DNA from: Oscillospiraceae bacterium
GTDB lineage: Bacteria > Bacillota > Clostridia > Oscillospirales > Ruminococcaceae
Direction: 5' to 3'
Assembly: GCA_029062865.1 (NCBI GenBank)
Contig: JAIDPG010000063.1
Coordinates: forward strand, 1 to 43,994
DNA: 43,994 bases
Part shown: piece after piece, positions 1 through 9,079 of the stretch
Layout: every line of letters starts with the position of its first letter
How positions within the stretch are numbered: the first letter of the stretch is position 1
Program-made: the position numbers and the translations under genes
Notes under the pieces: model-generated
Seen by the model: the letters and a program-made list of their open reading frames with translations, nothing else
Databases searched by the model: none
Told to the model about the DNA's origin: nothing

Positions 1-20
1 CAGAGGTGTATAAGAGCCAG
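1..20 (+). other. Probable sequencing-adapter remnant (Tn5/Nextera mosaic end-like)
   Basis: CAGAGGTGTATAAGAGCCAG matches CAGATGTGTATAAGAGACAG (Nextera ME plus preceding C) at 18/20 positions. Confidence 0.75.
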
Positions 21-42
21 GTTCATATTAGCTCCCGATAAA

Positions 43-474
43 TTACAAATTATCGACTTCATTTTTGAAATCGCAAAGATATTTTTCCGTAAGGCGCAGG
101 TATTCGGCGCGGTCGCTTTCGCTCCAGCCCGCGAACACGCGGTTCTCCGCCTCGACGACCCTCGCGGCGGTCTTCGCCGCGAGACGGCTGCCCTTAGCCG
201 TAAGCGAGATTTGCTTTTTCCTGCCGTCGACCGCCTCGAGCTTAACAACGCCCTCCGCCTCGAGCTTTCGCAGCGCGGAGTTTACGGTCTGCTTCGACAT
301 TCCCGACAAATGGCACACCTCGCTTATCCCGCACCGCCCCTCGCTGCAAAGCGTGTACAGCACCGCGAGCGCGCTGTCGGACTGCCCCAGCTTTAAAGCT
401 GCTCTATGATACAGCTTGTCAATTTCCCCGATAAGATAATTGAATCGCCTCAGCTCCCTTGCCGCCTTTTCCAT
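43..474 (-). CDS. MarR family winged-helix transcriptional regulator
   Basis: 143 aa; wHTH pattern GISEVCHLSGMSKQTVNSALRKLEAEGVVKLEAVDGRKKQISLTAKG. Confidence 0.9.
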   Translation of the reverse strand: MEKAARELRRFNYLIGEIDKLYHRAALKLGQSDSALAVLYTLCSEGRCGISEVCHLSGMSKQTVNSALRKLEAEGVVKLEAVDGRKKQISLTAKGSRLAAKTAARVVEAENRVFAGWSESDRAEYLRLTEKYLCDFKNEVDNL

Positions 475-499
475 AAATCCCTCCGATCAAAACACAACA

Positions 500-548
500 G
501 TATGATTTCGTACCTTTATATTATAGTACGATTTCGTACATTTGTCAA
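500..548 (-). promoter_or_regulatory. Consensus sigma-A promoter with two operator palindromes upstream of marR-like gene
   Basis: Minus strand TTGACA (543-548), 17 bp, TATAAT (520-525); palindromes GTACGATTTCGTAC (526-539, fills the spacer) and GTATGATTTCGTAC (500-513). Confidence 0.8.
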
Positions 549-702
549 GGGGAGAATAATTTTTTCCCGTAATTTGAAAAATGTGCTTGATTTTAGTGGG
601 AAAATAAGGTATAATAATAAAAGACCGTAAAATAGGATTTTTTGCTTTCGCAAAACAACGTTTTAAGTTATCGCAAAATTTTTACAAAATCTCCGAAAGG
701 GC

Positions 703-2232
703 GTGGTAATTCTGGGATCGGAAAAGCTGAATATCTGCCTTATGAACGATTCGTTCCCGCCGATCATCGACGGCGTGGCGAACGCCGTGATAAACTACGC
801 GAATATCATAAACGAGAGCTTCGGGCGGGCGACGGTAGTCACGCCGCTTTATCCGGGCGCAAAGGACGATTACGGCTTTGAGGTCGTGCGGTATCGCTCT
901 ATGCCGATAACCGTCAAGCTCTGCGGGTATCGTATGGGCTATCCGTTTTCCTCAAGTGCGCTGGACAAGCTCGTTATGGACGAGTTTGACATAATCCACT
1001 CGCACTGCCCGTTCGCCTCGACAATGATGGCGCGGGTGCTCCGCGAAAAAACGAATATCCCGATAGTTATGACGTATCACACGAAGTTCGATATTGACAT
1101 AAGGCGCGACATCAAAAACGAGGCGCTTGCCAATCAGGTGATAAAGATCGTCGCGGAAAATATCTCGGCGTGCGACGAGGTCTGGACGGTAAGCCGCGGC
1201 GCGGGGGAAAATCTCCGAAGCCTCGGCTATGAGGGGGATTACGTCGTTATGGAAAACGGCGTGGATTTCCCGCGCGGCAGAGCCGACGCGGACGACGCGC
1301 GGGAGCTGCGGCACTACTACGGCGTTCCCGATGATACAACGCTGTTTCTGTTCGTCGGGCGCTTGGTCTGGTACAAGGGAATTCGGCTAATCTTAGACGC
1401 GCTGAGGAAGCTCGCGGCTAAAGGGCAGAAATTCAACATGATGTTCGTCGGCGACGGACTTGACAGAAAAGAGATCGAGGACTACGCCGAGGAGCTGGGG
1501 CTTACGGACAGGTGCATTTTCACGGGCGCGGTCTCCGACAGAGAGGATCTGCGCGTTCACTACACGGCGGGGGAGCTTTTCCTGTTCCCGTCGGAATACG
1601 ACACAAACGGCATTGTGGTTCGCGAGGCGGCAGCTTGCGGAGTGGCTTCAATGCTTATCAGAAACAGCTGCGCGGCGGAGGGCATTGTCGATGGGCGCAC
1701 GGGAATTCTCACCGAGGCGGACGTTGAGGCGGTCGCGAGGACAATGGAGTTCGCGATAGCCAACCGCGCGAAGCTCCGCGAGATCGGCGAAAACGCGATG
1801 AACGAGGTATACGTTTCGTGGGAGGACTCGATAAACCACGCCTACGACCGCTACTTCGCCGTCCGCGAGAAGTGCATGAGCGGGCGCTCGCAGCGCCGCG
1901 AGAACTTCCTTGTAAACAGCCTGTTCAAGACGGTGGACGAAATAACCTCGGCGGTTCAGCAGATCAGAAAGCTTCCGACGAGCATACGGGTCACAAGCGG
2001 GAGGGTCAGAATGGCGTGGTCAAAAAAGCTGAAGAAGATAGCCCCGACGCTTATGGCGCAATCTCTGCCGGAGGGCTTTACGGAGCGCGACATCAGAATA
2101 GAGAGCTCGGTCTGCACCGGCGAAACGCTTATCGGCTTCTTCGACCGCACCGAAAACAAATTGGCGTATGCGGAGCTCGTGGAGTCGGAGACGGACGTTG
2201 ACAGGTTTTATAAAAAATACGGCTTGAAATAG
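703..2232 (+). CDS. Glycosyltransferase family 4 (diacylglycerol glucosyltransferase-like)
   Basis: GT4 features NDSFPPIIDGVANAV, FVGRLVWYKGI, FPSEYDTNGIVVREAAACGV; GTG start with GAAAGGG RBS. Confidence 0.85.
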   Translation: MVILGSEKLNICLMNDSFPPIIDGVANAVINYANIINESFGRATVVTPLYPGAKDDYGFEVVRYRSMPITVKLCGYRMGYPFSSSALDKLVMDEFDIIHSHCPFASTMMARVLREKTNIPIVMTYHTKFDIDIRRDIKNEALANQVIKIVAENISACDEVWTVSRGAGENLRSLGYEGDYVVMENGVDFPRGRADADDARELRHYYGVPDDTTLFLFVGRLVWYKGIRLILDALRKLAAKGQKFNMMFVGDGLDRKEIEDYAEELGLTDRCIFTGAVSDREDLRVHYTAGELFLFPSEYDTNGIVVREAAACGVASMLIRNSCAAEGIVDGRTGILTEADVEAVARTMEFAIANRAKLREIGENAMNEVYVSWEDSINHAYDRYFAVREKCMSGRSQRRENFLVNSLFKTVDEITSAVQQIRKLPTSIRVTSGRVRMAWSKKLKKIAPTLMAQSLPEGFTERDIRIESSVCTGETLIGFFDRTENKLAYAELVESETDVDRFYKKYGLK

Positions 2233-2245
2233 TTGAGCGTTTTCC

Positions 2246-2270
2246 CCCCGCCGAAAGGCGGGGTATTTTG
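2246..2270 (+). terminator. Intrinsic terminator
   Basis: CCCCGCC-GAAA-GGCGGGG followed by TATTTTG. Confidence 0.75.
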
Positions 2271-2391
2271 TTGTTCGATCGCGGCAAAAAAACTTTATTT
2301 TTTCTCACTTCCAACAACACAAAATCTCCAAGCCGAATTTGTTGATAATTCACAAAAAACTCCCGAAAAAAATAATCGTTTGAATGAATAC

Positions 2392-2420
2392 TTGAAAAAA
2401 ATCTCGCGATGTTGTATAAT
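2392..2420 (+). promoter_or_regulatory. Sigma-A-type promoter for EAL/HDOD gene
   Basis: TTGAAA-17 bp-TATAAT. Confidence 0.65.
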
Positions 2421-2459
2421 AAATATGTATAACATTGCAACATTGCGGAGGCATGGACA

Positions 2460-3629
2460 ATGGACGTTTATATTACAAGACACCCTGTTTTCGACCGAAA
2501 CGGAGCGCTTTTCGGGTATGTGATGCCCTATCGCGAGAATGATGCGGGCACGGGCAAGGCGCTGCTGGAGGCAGACCCCGAAAGCATCGTCGGGTCGGCG
2601 CGGGCGTTTGTGTTTTTCGATTTCGATATGATATTGCACGGCGTGCCGCGGAAAATGTCCTCGGAGACGCTCGTCGCGCTTGTCAGCGCGAATATGCCGT
2701 CGCATATCGAGATAATCAACCAGCTCGGCATAATGAAGTCGGGCGGGTATCTTATCGCTTTGGAAGATATTGAGGACCTTGATGAGCTTGACGATAACGA
2801 GCTGCTGAAGCTCTGCGATATCGCCGTTGTCGATGTAAACGCGGAGCGCTTCGCCGAGGTCGCGAAAAAGTGCGCGGCGCTCGGCAAGCAGATACTCGCA
2901 AGGAACGCCGAAACCGCGGAGCAGGCGGAGCGGGCGAAAAGCCTTGGGGCAAGCTATGTGCAGGGGTTCTTCTTCGCGAGGTTCGGCGAGGGTAGCAAGC
3001 GCGAAGTGCAGCCGCTTCCCGTGAATTTGGTTGAGATCATGCGGCTAATGGCAGACCCCGAGCCCGAGATACGCAGTATTGTAGAAGTAATGTCCCGCGA
3101 CACGGCAATGTGCCAGAAGATTTTGAAGCTGATAAACTCCGTGTATTTCGGCGTGTCGAATTCCGTTTCGTCGATAAACCAGGCGATCTTGATCCTGGGG
3201 CTCGATTATCTGCGCGAGTGGGTATATCTGATGGGTATGCAGAAGCTCACGCAGAACGACAACACCGAGACGATAAAGCTCGCGCTGCTGCTGGCGAAGT
3301 TCTGCCGCCGGCTCGCCGAGCTTATCCCGGACGTTGAGGACAAGGGCGACACGTTCTATCTTATGGGCTTGCTGTCAATGCTCGTGTTCAGCGGGGAGAA
3401 GTCGCTGGAGACGCAGCTTGACGAGTTCCCGCTTTCGGCGGATATAAAGCGCGGGCTTCTGCGGCGCGGCGGCGTTTACAGCGACGTGCTGGAAATAGCG
3501 CTGGCGTTCGCGGCGGGAAATTGGGAGCGGTTTGAGACGCTTGCCGCGGCTTACAATTTGAGCCTCCCCGAAACGGGCGACAAGCTGACGGCTGCGCTGT
3601 GGGAAATCGGCGAGCTGGAACTCAGCTAA
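2460..3629 (+). CDS. EAL-like/HDOD domain protein (YuxH-like)
   Basis: N-term RHPVFDRNGALFGYVMPYR (EAL-HDOD family start); C-term HDOD-like MSRDTAMCQKILKLINSVYFG...SSINQAILILGLDYLREWVYLM. Confidence 0.8.
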   Translation: MDVYITRHPVFDRNGALFGYVMPYRENDAGTGKALLEADPESIVGSARAFVFFDFDMILHGVPRKMSSETLVALVSANMPSHIEIINQLGIMKSGGYLIALEDIEDLDELDDNELLKLCDIAVVDVNAERFAEVAKKCAALGKQILARNAETAEQAERAKSLGASYVQGFFFARFGEGSKREVQPLPVNLVEIMRLMADPEPEIRSIVEVMSRDTAMCQKILKLINSVYFGVSNSVSSINQAILILGLDYLREWVYLMGMQKLTQNDNTETIKLALLLAKFCRRLAELIPDVEDKGDTFYLMGLLSMLVFSGEKSLETQLDEFPLSADIKRGLLRRGGVYSDVLEIALAFAAGNWERFETLAAAYNLSLPETGDKLTAALWEIGELELS

Positions 3630-3682
3630 GCAAGCACTGATCGTTTTCCCCGCCGGAGGCGAGGAAAATAAAAGCCGATAAC

Positions 3683-3707
3683 TTTCCCCCGCCTGAGGCG
3701 GGGGAAA
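3683..3707. terminator. Intrinsic terminator-like hairpin (a second imperfect one at 3644-3668)
   Basis: TTTCCCCCGCC-TGA-GGCGGGGGAAA. Confidence 0.65.
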
Positions 3708-3759
3708 CGGAAAAAAGAAATCATTCAATCAACCGAGCTGATAATTGGAGAAATATTAA

Positions 3760-4851
3760 ATGGCGTTTTTTCTTGATGATATTACAACCGATTTGTGGGA
3801 GTATTTACAGGGCTGCGGGAAGAAGATCGTGCTCTACGGAATGGGCGACGGCGCGGAGAAAATCAAAGCCGTCCTCGATGAGCGCGGCGCTGCCGTCTCG
3901 GACGTGATGGCGTCCGACGATTTTGTCCGCGGGCAGAGCTTCCTCGGCTATCGCGTTAAAAGGCTCTCGGAGATCGAGGCGGAGCACGGCGACGGGTTTG
4001 TGATCCTGGTCTGCTTCGGAACTCAAATTCCCGAGGTCGCGGAGCATATCTGCAAAATCGCCGAAACGCACGAGCTCTACGCGCCGAACGTTCCCGTTGT
4101 CGGCGACGGGCTTTTCGATCTGGAGTACGCGAGGGCGAACAAGGCGGAGCTCGAAAAGGTGTACAAAATGCTCGCCGACGAGCAGTCGCGGAGGGTTTTT
4201 GAGTGCGTTGTACGCTATAAATTAAGCGGCGATATAAAGTATCTCAGAGAGTGCGAAACTCCCGCGGAGGAGAAATTTGACCTGCTGAACATCGGCACGG
4301 AGGAGATCGTCGTCGACCTCGGCGCGTATGACGGCGACACGCTCGTGGAATTCCTGAACGGCACGTCAATGCAGTTCAAAAAGCTGTACGCAATGGAGCC
4401 CGACAACAGGAATTACCGCAAGCTGAAGCGCAGGCTGTATATGATAGGCTCGGCGCTGCTTGAGGCGTACAACGTCGGCGCTTGGGACGAGGACACGACG
4501 ATCACGTTCAATATGCGCGCGGGCAGAAGCAGCAGCGCGGCAAGCGCGGGCAATCACGGACGAGCGGCACGCTACCGCGACATCAAGATGATGAAAACGG
4601 ACACAATGCTTCGGGGCGAGCCCGCAACGTATATCAAAATGGACGTTGAGGGCGCAGAGGAAAACGCGATCAAGGGCGCAAGGGAAACGATCACCGCGTA
4701 CAGACCGAAGCTGAACATCGCGGTGTATCACCGCAACGAGGATATGTTCCGTCTGCCGCTTCTGATCGCGGAAATCAACAAGAAATACAAGTTCTACCTG
4801 CGGCATCATCCGTATATCCCGGATTGGGACACGAATTTATATTGTGTGTAA
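3760..4851 (+). CDS. FkbM family methyltransferase with N-terminal nucleotide-binding-like domain
   Basis: VDLGAYDGDTLVEF...YIKMDVEGAEENAIKGARETI...PKLNIAVYHR; N-term KKIVLYGMGDGAEKI. Confidence 0.85.
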   Translation: MAFFLDDITTDLWEYLQGCGKKIVLYGMGDGAEKIKAVLDERGAAVSDVMASDDFVRGQSFLGYRVKRLSEIEAEHGDGFVILVCFGTQIPEVAEHICKIAETHELYAPNVPVVGDGLFDLEYARANKAELEKVYKMLADEQSRRVFECVVRYKLSGDIKYLRECETPAEEKFDLLNIGTEEIVVDLGAYDGDTLVEFLNGTSMQFKKLYAMEPDNRNYRKLKRRLYMIGSALLEAYNVGAWDEDTTITFNMRAGRSSSAASAGNHGRAARYRDIKMMKTDTMLRGEPATYIKMDVEGAEENAIKGARETITAYRPKLNIAVYHRNEDMFRLPLLIAEINKKYKFYLRHHPYIPDWDTNLYCV

Positions 4852-4869
4852 CGCACAAAGGGAGTTATT

Positions 4870-5661
4870 ATGAAAGTTGTTATCGGTATTATAATCGCGG
4901 CGCTTGTGGCGGCTATCGCGGCGGTGTTCGTGCTGTTTGTGCTGCAGTCGCACGATCTTGTGCTGTGCGGGGATATTCCCTCAAAAAGCGGAAACCAGCT
5001 TTACACGACGAGGGTGTACACCTACGACGTCGACGCGAATTCCACGCTGACGCAGATAATCGACAAGATGAACGCCAACTCCGAGGGAAACATCACCGCC
5101 GAGGAAATGGCGGAAATTCTCTCGCAGTATCAGACCGTCGTTTACGCACCCGTGTTTACGTATACGCTGACGCAGGAAAGCGCGAACACCTACGTCCTGA
5201 CGGGAAGCGTCTATAACGGAATTATGGATAACGGCGAGCCCGCGGAAAAGGGCGACACGGAATATATCTACAAAAACCTCACGCTGGCGGTCGGGGTCGC
5301 GGACGGGAAAATTCTCGCGGCGCAGAACATTTACCCCGAGGATATGTCCGACGAGATCATCGCGGAGTTTGTTGAGCGCAAGAAAGTCATCGACCCCATT
5401 CTCGTAAGCGACCAAGAGGCGGCGTTCGCGTTCAAGGACTGCGACAGCTTCCGAATTGTATTCACGGGCAAGGAGGGGATCCCCGCCGAGCTGACGCTGG
5501 CGTACACGTTCGACGTGGGCTCGGAAAACCTGCTGAACTTCTCGGGATCCAAGGGAAATGTTATGGGCGTGACGATCCGCGGGGAGTTCGACGATATGGG
5601 CAGGCTTGTGCCGACTATTGAGATGAACCGACGGATAATTGAAATGGAAGTCGTAAGTTAA
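4870..5661 (+). CDS. Hypothetical protein with N-terminal TM helix
   Basis: 263 aa; RBS-preceded ATG; MKVVIGIIIAALVAAIAAVFVLFVL. Confidence 0.7.
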   Translation: MKVVIGIIIAALVAAIAAVFVLFVLQSHDLVLCGDIPSKSGNQLYTTRVYTYDVDANSTLTQIIDKMNANSEGNITAEEMAEILSQYQTVVYAPVFTYTLTQESANTYVLTGSVYNGIMDNGEPAEKGDTEYIYKNLTLAVGVADGKILAAQNIYPEDMSDEIIAEFVERKKVIDPILVSDQEAAFAFKDCDSFRIVFTGKEGIPAELTLAYTFDVGSENLLNFSGSKGNVMGVTIRGEFDDMGRLVPTIEMNRRIIEMEVVS

Positions 5662-5668
5662 AAAATCC

Positions 5669-5745
5669 CTGCCGAAATTCCGGCAGAGTGATTTAATAGA
5701 ACTTTGCTATAAAATTAAGCCCACCTCTCGGCGGGCTTGATTTTA
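5669..5745. terminator. Two terminator-like hairpins between convergent genes
   Basis: CTGCCG...CGGCAG and AAGCCCaCC-TCTC-GGcGGGCTT with flanking A/T runs. Confidence 0.6.
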
Positions 5746-6171
5746 TCTCAAAAGCGGGAGATTTCCGGTGAGCTTGCTTATCTTCTGCTTGTCGCCGTAT
5801 AACGCAAGCCCTATGTAGCTGAGCTCCGAGGTGTAGGACATCTTGTCGATAAACTCGTCATAGCTTCGGCAGCTTTGAGCGAGGTCGGTGAAGTCAATGG
5901 CAGTGAGGTCGGCAAACTCCTTATACAAACGCAGGCGGAGCTTTCCGATCTCATCGCGGCTTGCTTTGAGTATCGGCACGGGTATTCTTATCACTCCGGC
6001 GTGGGAGTTTCCCGCGCCGTCGCCGACCTCCGCGCCTATCACGCCCGGCACCTTCCCGCCGAGCGTTATTCCAAGGACTGCCGCGGTGTTCGCCGCCTCT
6101 CCGGACGGCAGGGCTTCGTCAATTATCATCACACACTTTTCGTTCAAGTTTATCCCCTCCGTGATCGTCAA
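5743..6171 (-). CDS. DUF2000-like small protein
   Basis: KCVMIIDEALPSGEAANTAAVLGITLGGKVPGVIGAEVGDGAGNSHAGVIRIPVPIL. Confidence 0.65.
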   Translation of the reverse strand: MTITEGINLNEKCVMIIDEALPSGEAANTAAVLGITLGGKVPGVIGAEVGDGAGNSHAGVIRIPVPILKASRDEIGKLRLRLYKEFADLTAIDFTDLAQSCRSYDEFIDKMSYTSELSYIGLALYGDKQKISKLTGNLPLLR

Positions 6172-7048
6172 AAATTTTTCCGTAAGCGGCGGGCGACACG
6201 GATGTCACGGACGCCGCATCAGAGCAGCCAACACGACGTTGGCTGCAAAAAGCGGCGGGCGATATTCCGAAAAACGTGTGAAAAGCGTTCGAGAAATGGC
6301 TCTGATCCGCAAACCCCGTTAGCATTGCCGCATCGACGGGCTGTTCGCCCTGCTCGAGCAGCTCCTTCGCACGGTTTATCCGCACCGACTGCAAATAGCG
6401 GTAGGGCGTTATTCCGCGAACCTTTACGAACGAGCGCAGCAGCGTGGACTTGCTCATATGCGCGGCGCGGCAAAGCTCATCGAGCCGCAGACGCTCCGCG
6501 TAGTGCGCGTCGATAAACTCGCACACCCGCGCGACCTCCGCCGCTTCCCTTGACGGCGGCGCGACCGTCCTCAAAAAAGGCGTGCCGTAGTTTTCAAGGA
6601 TATTTGACATAAGCAGCAGCAACGTTTCTTCCCTTTCGAGTTCTGCGGCTTCATCAAAAATCAGTCGGTGGAGCTTTTCGATAAGCTCCGCCGTCCCGTG
6701 GCACTTCACAACGTTCTCGGAAAAAAGCGGCGGCGCGTTCTCGTTTGTGATCTCCTCTGCAAGCCTTCGCATAACGCTTTCGGAAATATTCAGCGAAACG
6801 TAATCAAACGCGCTCTCTCCGACGTCGGCGCACCCGTGGCTGTCCGCGGGCTCAAGCAGCAGAACGTCGCCGCCGCTTATTATCCGCGAACGGTTTTTGC
6901 AGAGCAGCTCGCGTGTTCCGCGAAGAACAAGCCCTATCACATAATAGTCGTGGAAATGATTTGGAAACGGCTGAGATATGCCCTCAAACCGCACGGTCTC
7001 GATCTCCAGGAACTCATCAAAGCAAACCGTCCGAACTTCCTTTTTCAT
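6119..7048 (-). CDS. AraC family transcriptional regulator
   Basis: Cupin-like N-term and HTH RLRLDELCRAAHMSKSTLLRSFVKVRGITPYRYLQSVRINRAKELLEQGEQPVDAAMLTGFADQSHFSNAFHTFFGISPAAF. Confidence 0.93.
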   Translation of the reverse strand: MKKEVRTVCFDEFLEIETVRFEGISQPFPNHFHDYYVIGLVLRGTRELLCKNRSRIISGGDVLLLEPADSHGCADVGESAFDYVSLNISESVMRRLAEEITNENAPPLFSENVVKCHGTAELIEKLHRLIFDEAAELEREETLLLLMSNILENYGTPFLRTVAPPSREAAEVARVCEFIDAHYAERLRLDELCRAAHMSKSTLLRSFVKVRGITPYRYLQSVRINRAKELLEQGEQPVDAAMLTGFADQSHFSNAFHTFFGISPAAFCSQRRVGCSDAASVTSVSPAAYGKIFDDHGGDKLERKVCDDN

Positions 7049-7100
7049 TTTATAGCCCTTGTTTATTTTATCACATCGGGAATGATTTTTCTTGTAGAAT

Positions 7101-7145
7101 ATCGTCAGATATTCTGGTTATCGTCAGATATTCCGGTTTTCGTCA
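7101..7145. repeat. 19-bp direct repeats (2.4 copies), candidate AraC-type operator
   Basis: ATCGTCAGATATTCTGGTT / ATCGTCAGATATTCCGGTT / TTCGTCA, consecutive, just upstream of the araC-type gene. Confidence 0.7.
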
Positions 7146-8021
7146 AGTTCTCCGCCACCGCAAGATGTTCTGCTCAAAATCCGCGGTGAGCCTGTCGTTA
7201 TCATAAAGCCACGAGAGGTACGAGCGCACCGTGCTTCCGACGAGGGCGTGCTGCTCGAACGTCATTTTCAGCTCGTATTCCTCAAAGAGGCGTTGGAGTA
7301 TCGCCTCAAAGGACATCGGCTCGGCGCAAATTTCAAGTATCTTTTCGGCGATCTCGTGAACCTTGTTGATGTTGAACTCGGCGAGCTCCGCGATGCTTTC
7401 CGTCGCATCGGCGTGCGAGGGCACGAACATTTTCGCCTGCATTTGCTTGACCTTCTCAAGCGTTTTAAGATACTCCGCGACGTCGTAAATGAACGTTATG
7501 CCGTACTTCTCCAGCGTCGGCTTGCCGGAGAGACAGTCCGCGAGGAACACCACGTCGTCGGGCGTGCGGAAGCCCACCATATCGAAAAAGTGTCCCGGTA
7601 ATGGGACAATTTCTATCTCCCTTGGAAAAGCCTCGTCGGAGAAATCCAGCGCCTCACTCTCCTGCGCGACAAGGAACTTGTGCCTCAGCTCGCGGCACGG
7701 AAAGCCGCCGTAGAGGAACGCTGGCTCTAAAATCGTCCGCTCGGTGAAGGCTCTCTCAATGCCGCCCGCGAAAATCTTGCAGCCCGTGTTGGACTGCAAA
7801 TACGCGTTGCCGCCGATATGGTCTGAGTTCGAGTGCGTGTTCAGAACCGCGCGGAGCGTCCAGCCCTGCTCGTCAAGCACCTTGCGGATACGCCTCCCCG
7901 CGTCCTTGTCGTTACCGCTGTCGATTAGGTAAACCTCCGTGGGCGACGCCCGATAGATCCCGATCTTCGCGGGACTTTGCAGATAAAATGTGTTTTCTCC
8001 GACTTGATGTAACTCAAACAT
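7143..8021 (-). CDS. MBL-fold metallo-hydrolase
   Basis: VLNTHSNSDHIGG, PLPGHFFDMVGF, VPSHAD metal-binding motifs. Confidence 0.9.
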   Translation of the reverse strand: MFELHQVGENTFYLQSPAKIGIYRASPTEVYLIDSGNDKDAGRRIRKVLDEQGWTLRAVLNTHSNSDHIGGNAYLQSNTGCKIFAGGIERAFTERTILEPAFLYGGFPCRELRHKFLVAQESEALDFSDEAFPREIEIVPLPGHFFDMVGFRTPDDVVFLADCLSGKPTLEKYGITFIYDVAEYLKTLEKVKQMQAKMFVPSHADATESIAELAEFNINKVHEIAEKILEICAEPMSFEAILQRLFEEYELKMTFEQHALVGSTVRSYLSWLYDNDRLTADFEQNILRWRRT

Positions 8022-8953
8022 TAGTTCTTCCCCTTCTTGTCGAGTTTATAAAGCTCCTCGAGCATCTCGTCGATGTTCTCCGTCCAGTCGTCATAAGCGT
8101 CGTCGTACGCCTTCCAGAGCTCGCCGAGCTTTGTGTCGGGAAGCGACCTCAACACCTTCGCCGCCTTTTTCGTGAAGCGCGACAGATCGGCAGCGTACAC
8201 CTCGTCGAGAAACGGATCGTATTCCGTCTCGAACTTCTCCTTGTCCTCGGGAACGTCGAGATCGAAATCGAGAAGATGATAATAGTTAATCTTCTCGCAC
8301 TCGGCATACGCCACAAGCGCCGCCGCGGCAAACCCCGCGGTGCAGACGTGATAATCGGCGGTCTTGTTTACGCTGTTGAGAAGCGCTTCGATGTCTCCCG
8401 CGAGATCCTCGCTCTTGGAGAGCTTCACGAACGTCTTTTTAGCGTCCTTGCTGCAAAGGGGCTCGTAGCTGTAGATCCCCGCGCGTTCTCTGCGCTTTTC
8501 CAGCTTCCTCGACAGCTTGGCGATCTTCAGTTCCCGCTGCATTGCGCCGATGTTCTCTATCCACTCGAGCGACTGCTCCTCCTCGTACCACCACCCGCCG
8601 AGCTCGGTGTTCGGGAGCTTATTCAGCACCTTTGCGGCTTTATCCATCAGCCCCGACAGATCCGTATGATACACCTCGTTCAGAAACGGCTTGTATTCCC
8701 GCTCGAATTTTGCCTTGTCCTCGGGATCGTCAAGGTCGAGATCCAGCAGATTATACGCGCTTACGTCCGACTCCGAATACGCCACCAGCGCCGCCGCGAC
8801 CAGCCCCTCCACACTCGTGCGGTAGTCGGAATACGGCGTCACCTTGTCGAGCTTTGCTTCAATATCCTTTGCGAGGTCAAGGCTTACGGAAAGCTCCTTA
8901 TATGTTTCCATAGCGTCGTCATCGCACAAAACCTGATAACTCCAGTTGCCCAT
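8021..8953 (-). CDS. Tandemly duplicated DUF4259-like domain protein
   Basis: MGNWSYQVLCDDDAMETYKEL... and second copy SYEPLCSKDAKKTFVKL...; ATG at 8953; stop overlaps next start (TAATG). The 547-aa ORF upstream extension is out of character. Confidence 0.65.
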   Translation of the reverse strand: MGNWSYQVLCDDDAMETYKELSVSLDLAKDIEAKLDKVTPYSDYRTSVEGLVAAALVAYSESDVSAYNLLDLDLDDPEDKAKFEREYKPFLNEVYHTDLSGLMDKAAKVLNKLPNTELGGWWYEEEQSLEWIENIGAMQRELKIAKLSRKLEKRRERAGIYSYEPLCSKDAKKTFVKLSKSEDLAGDIEALLNSVNKTADYHVCTAGFAAAALVAYAECEKINYYHLLDFDLDVPEDKEKFETEYDPFLDEVYAADLSRFTKKAAKVLRSLPDTKLGELWKAYDDAYDDWTENIDEMLEELYKLDKKGKN

Positions 8954-8990
8954 AATTCTTCTCCTTTGTACGGTTATTTTTATACTCTTA

Positions 8991-9049
8991 ATTATACTAT
9001 ATTTCCGCAAAAAAATCAAGTTGACTTTTTTGCTCATTTGTGTTATAAT
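8991..9049. promoter_or_regulatory. Divergent promoters with -35 boxes 1 bp apart
   Basis: Minus: TTGATT(9014-9019)-17-TATAAT(8991-8996); plus: TTGACT(9021-9026)-17-TATAAT(9044-9049). Confidence 0.7.
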
Positions 9050-9079
9050 TATAAAAATCGAAACGATTCGGGTGATAGA

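Noticed and set aside
7988-9079. N-terminal part of the plus ORF 7988-9847
   Set aside because: Antisense to the DUF4259-like gene; transporter begins at ATG 9080 after a promoter
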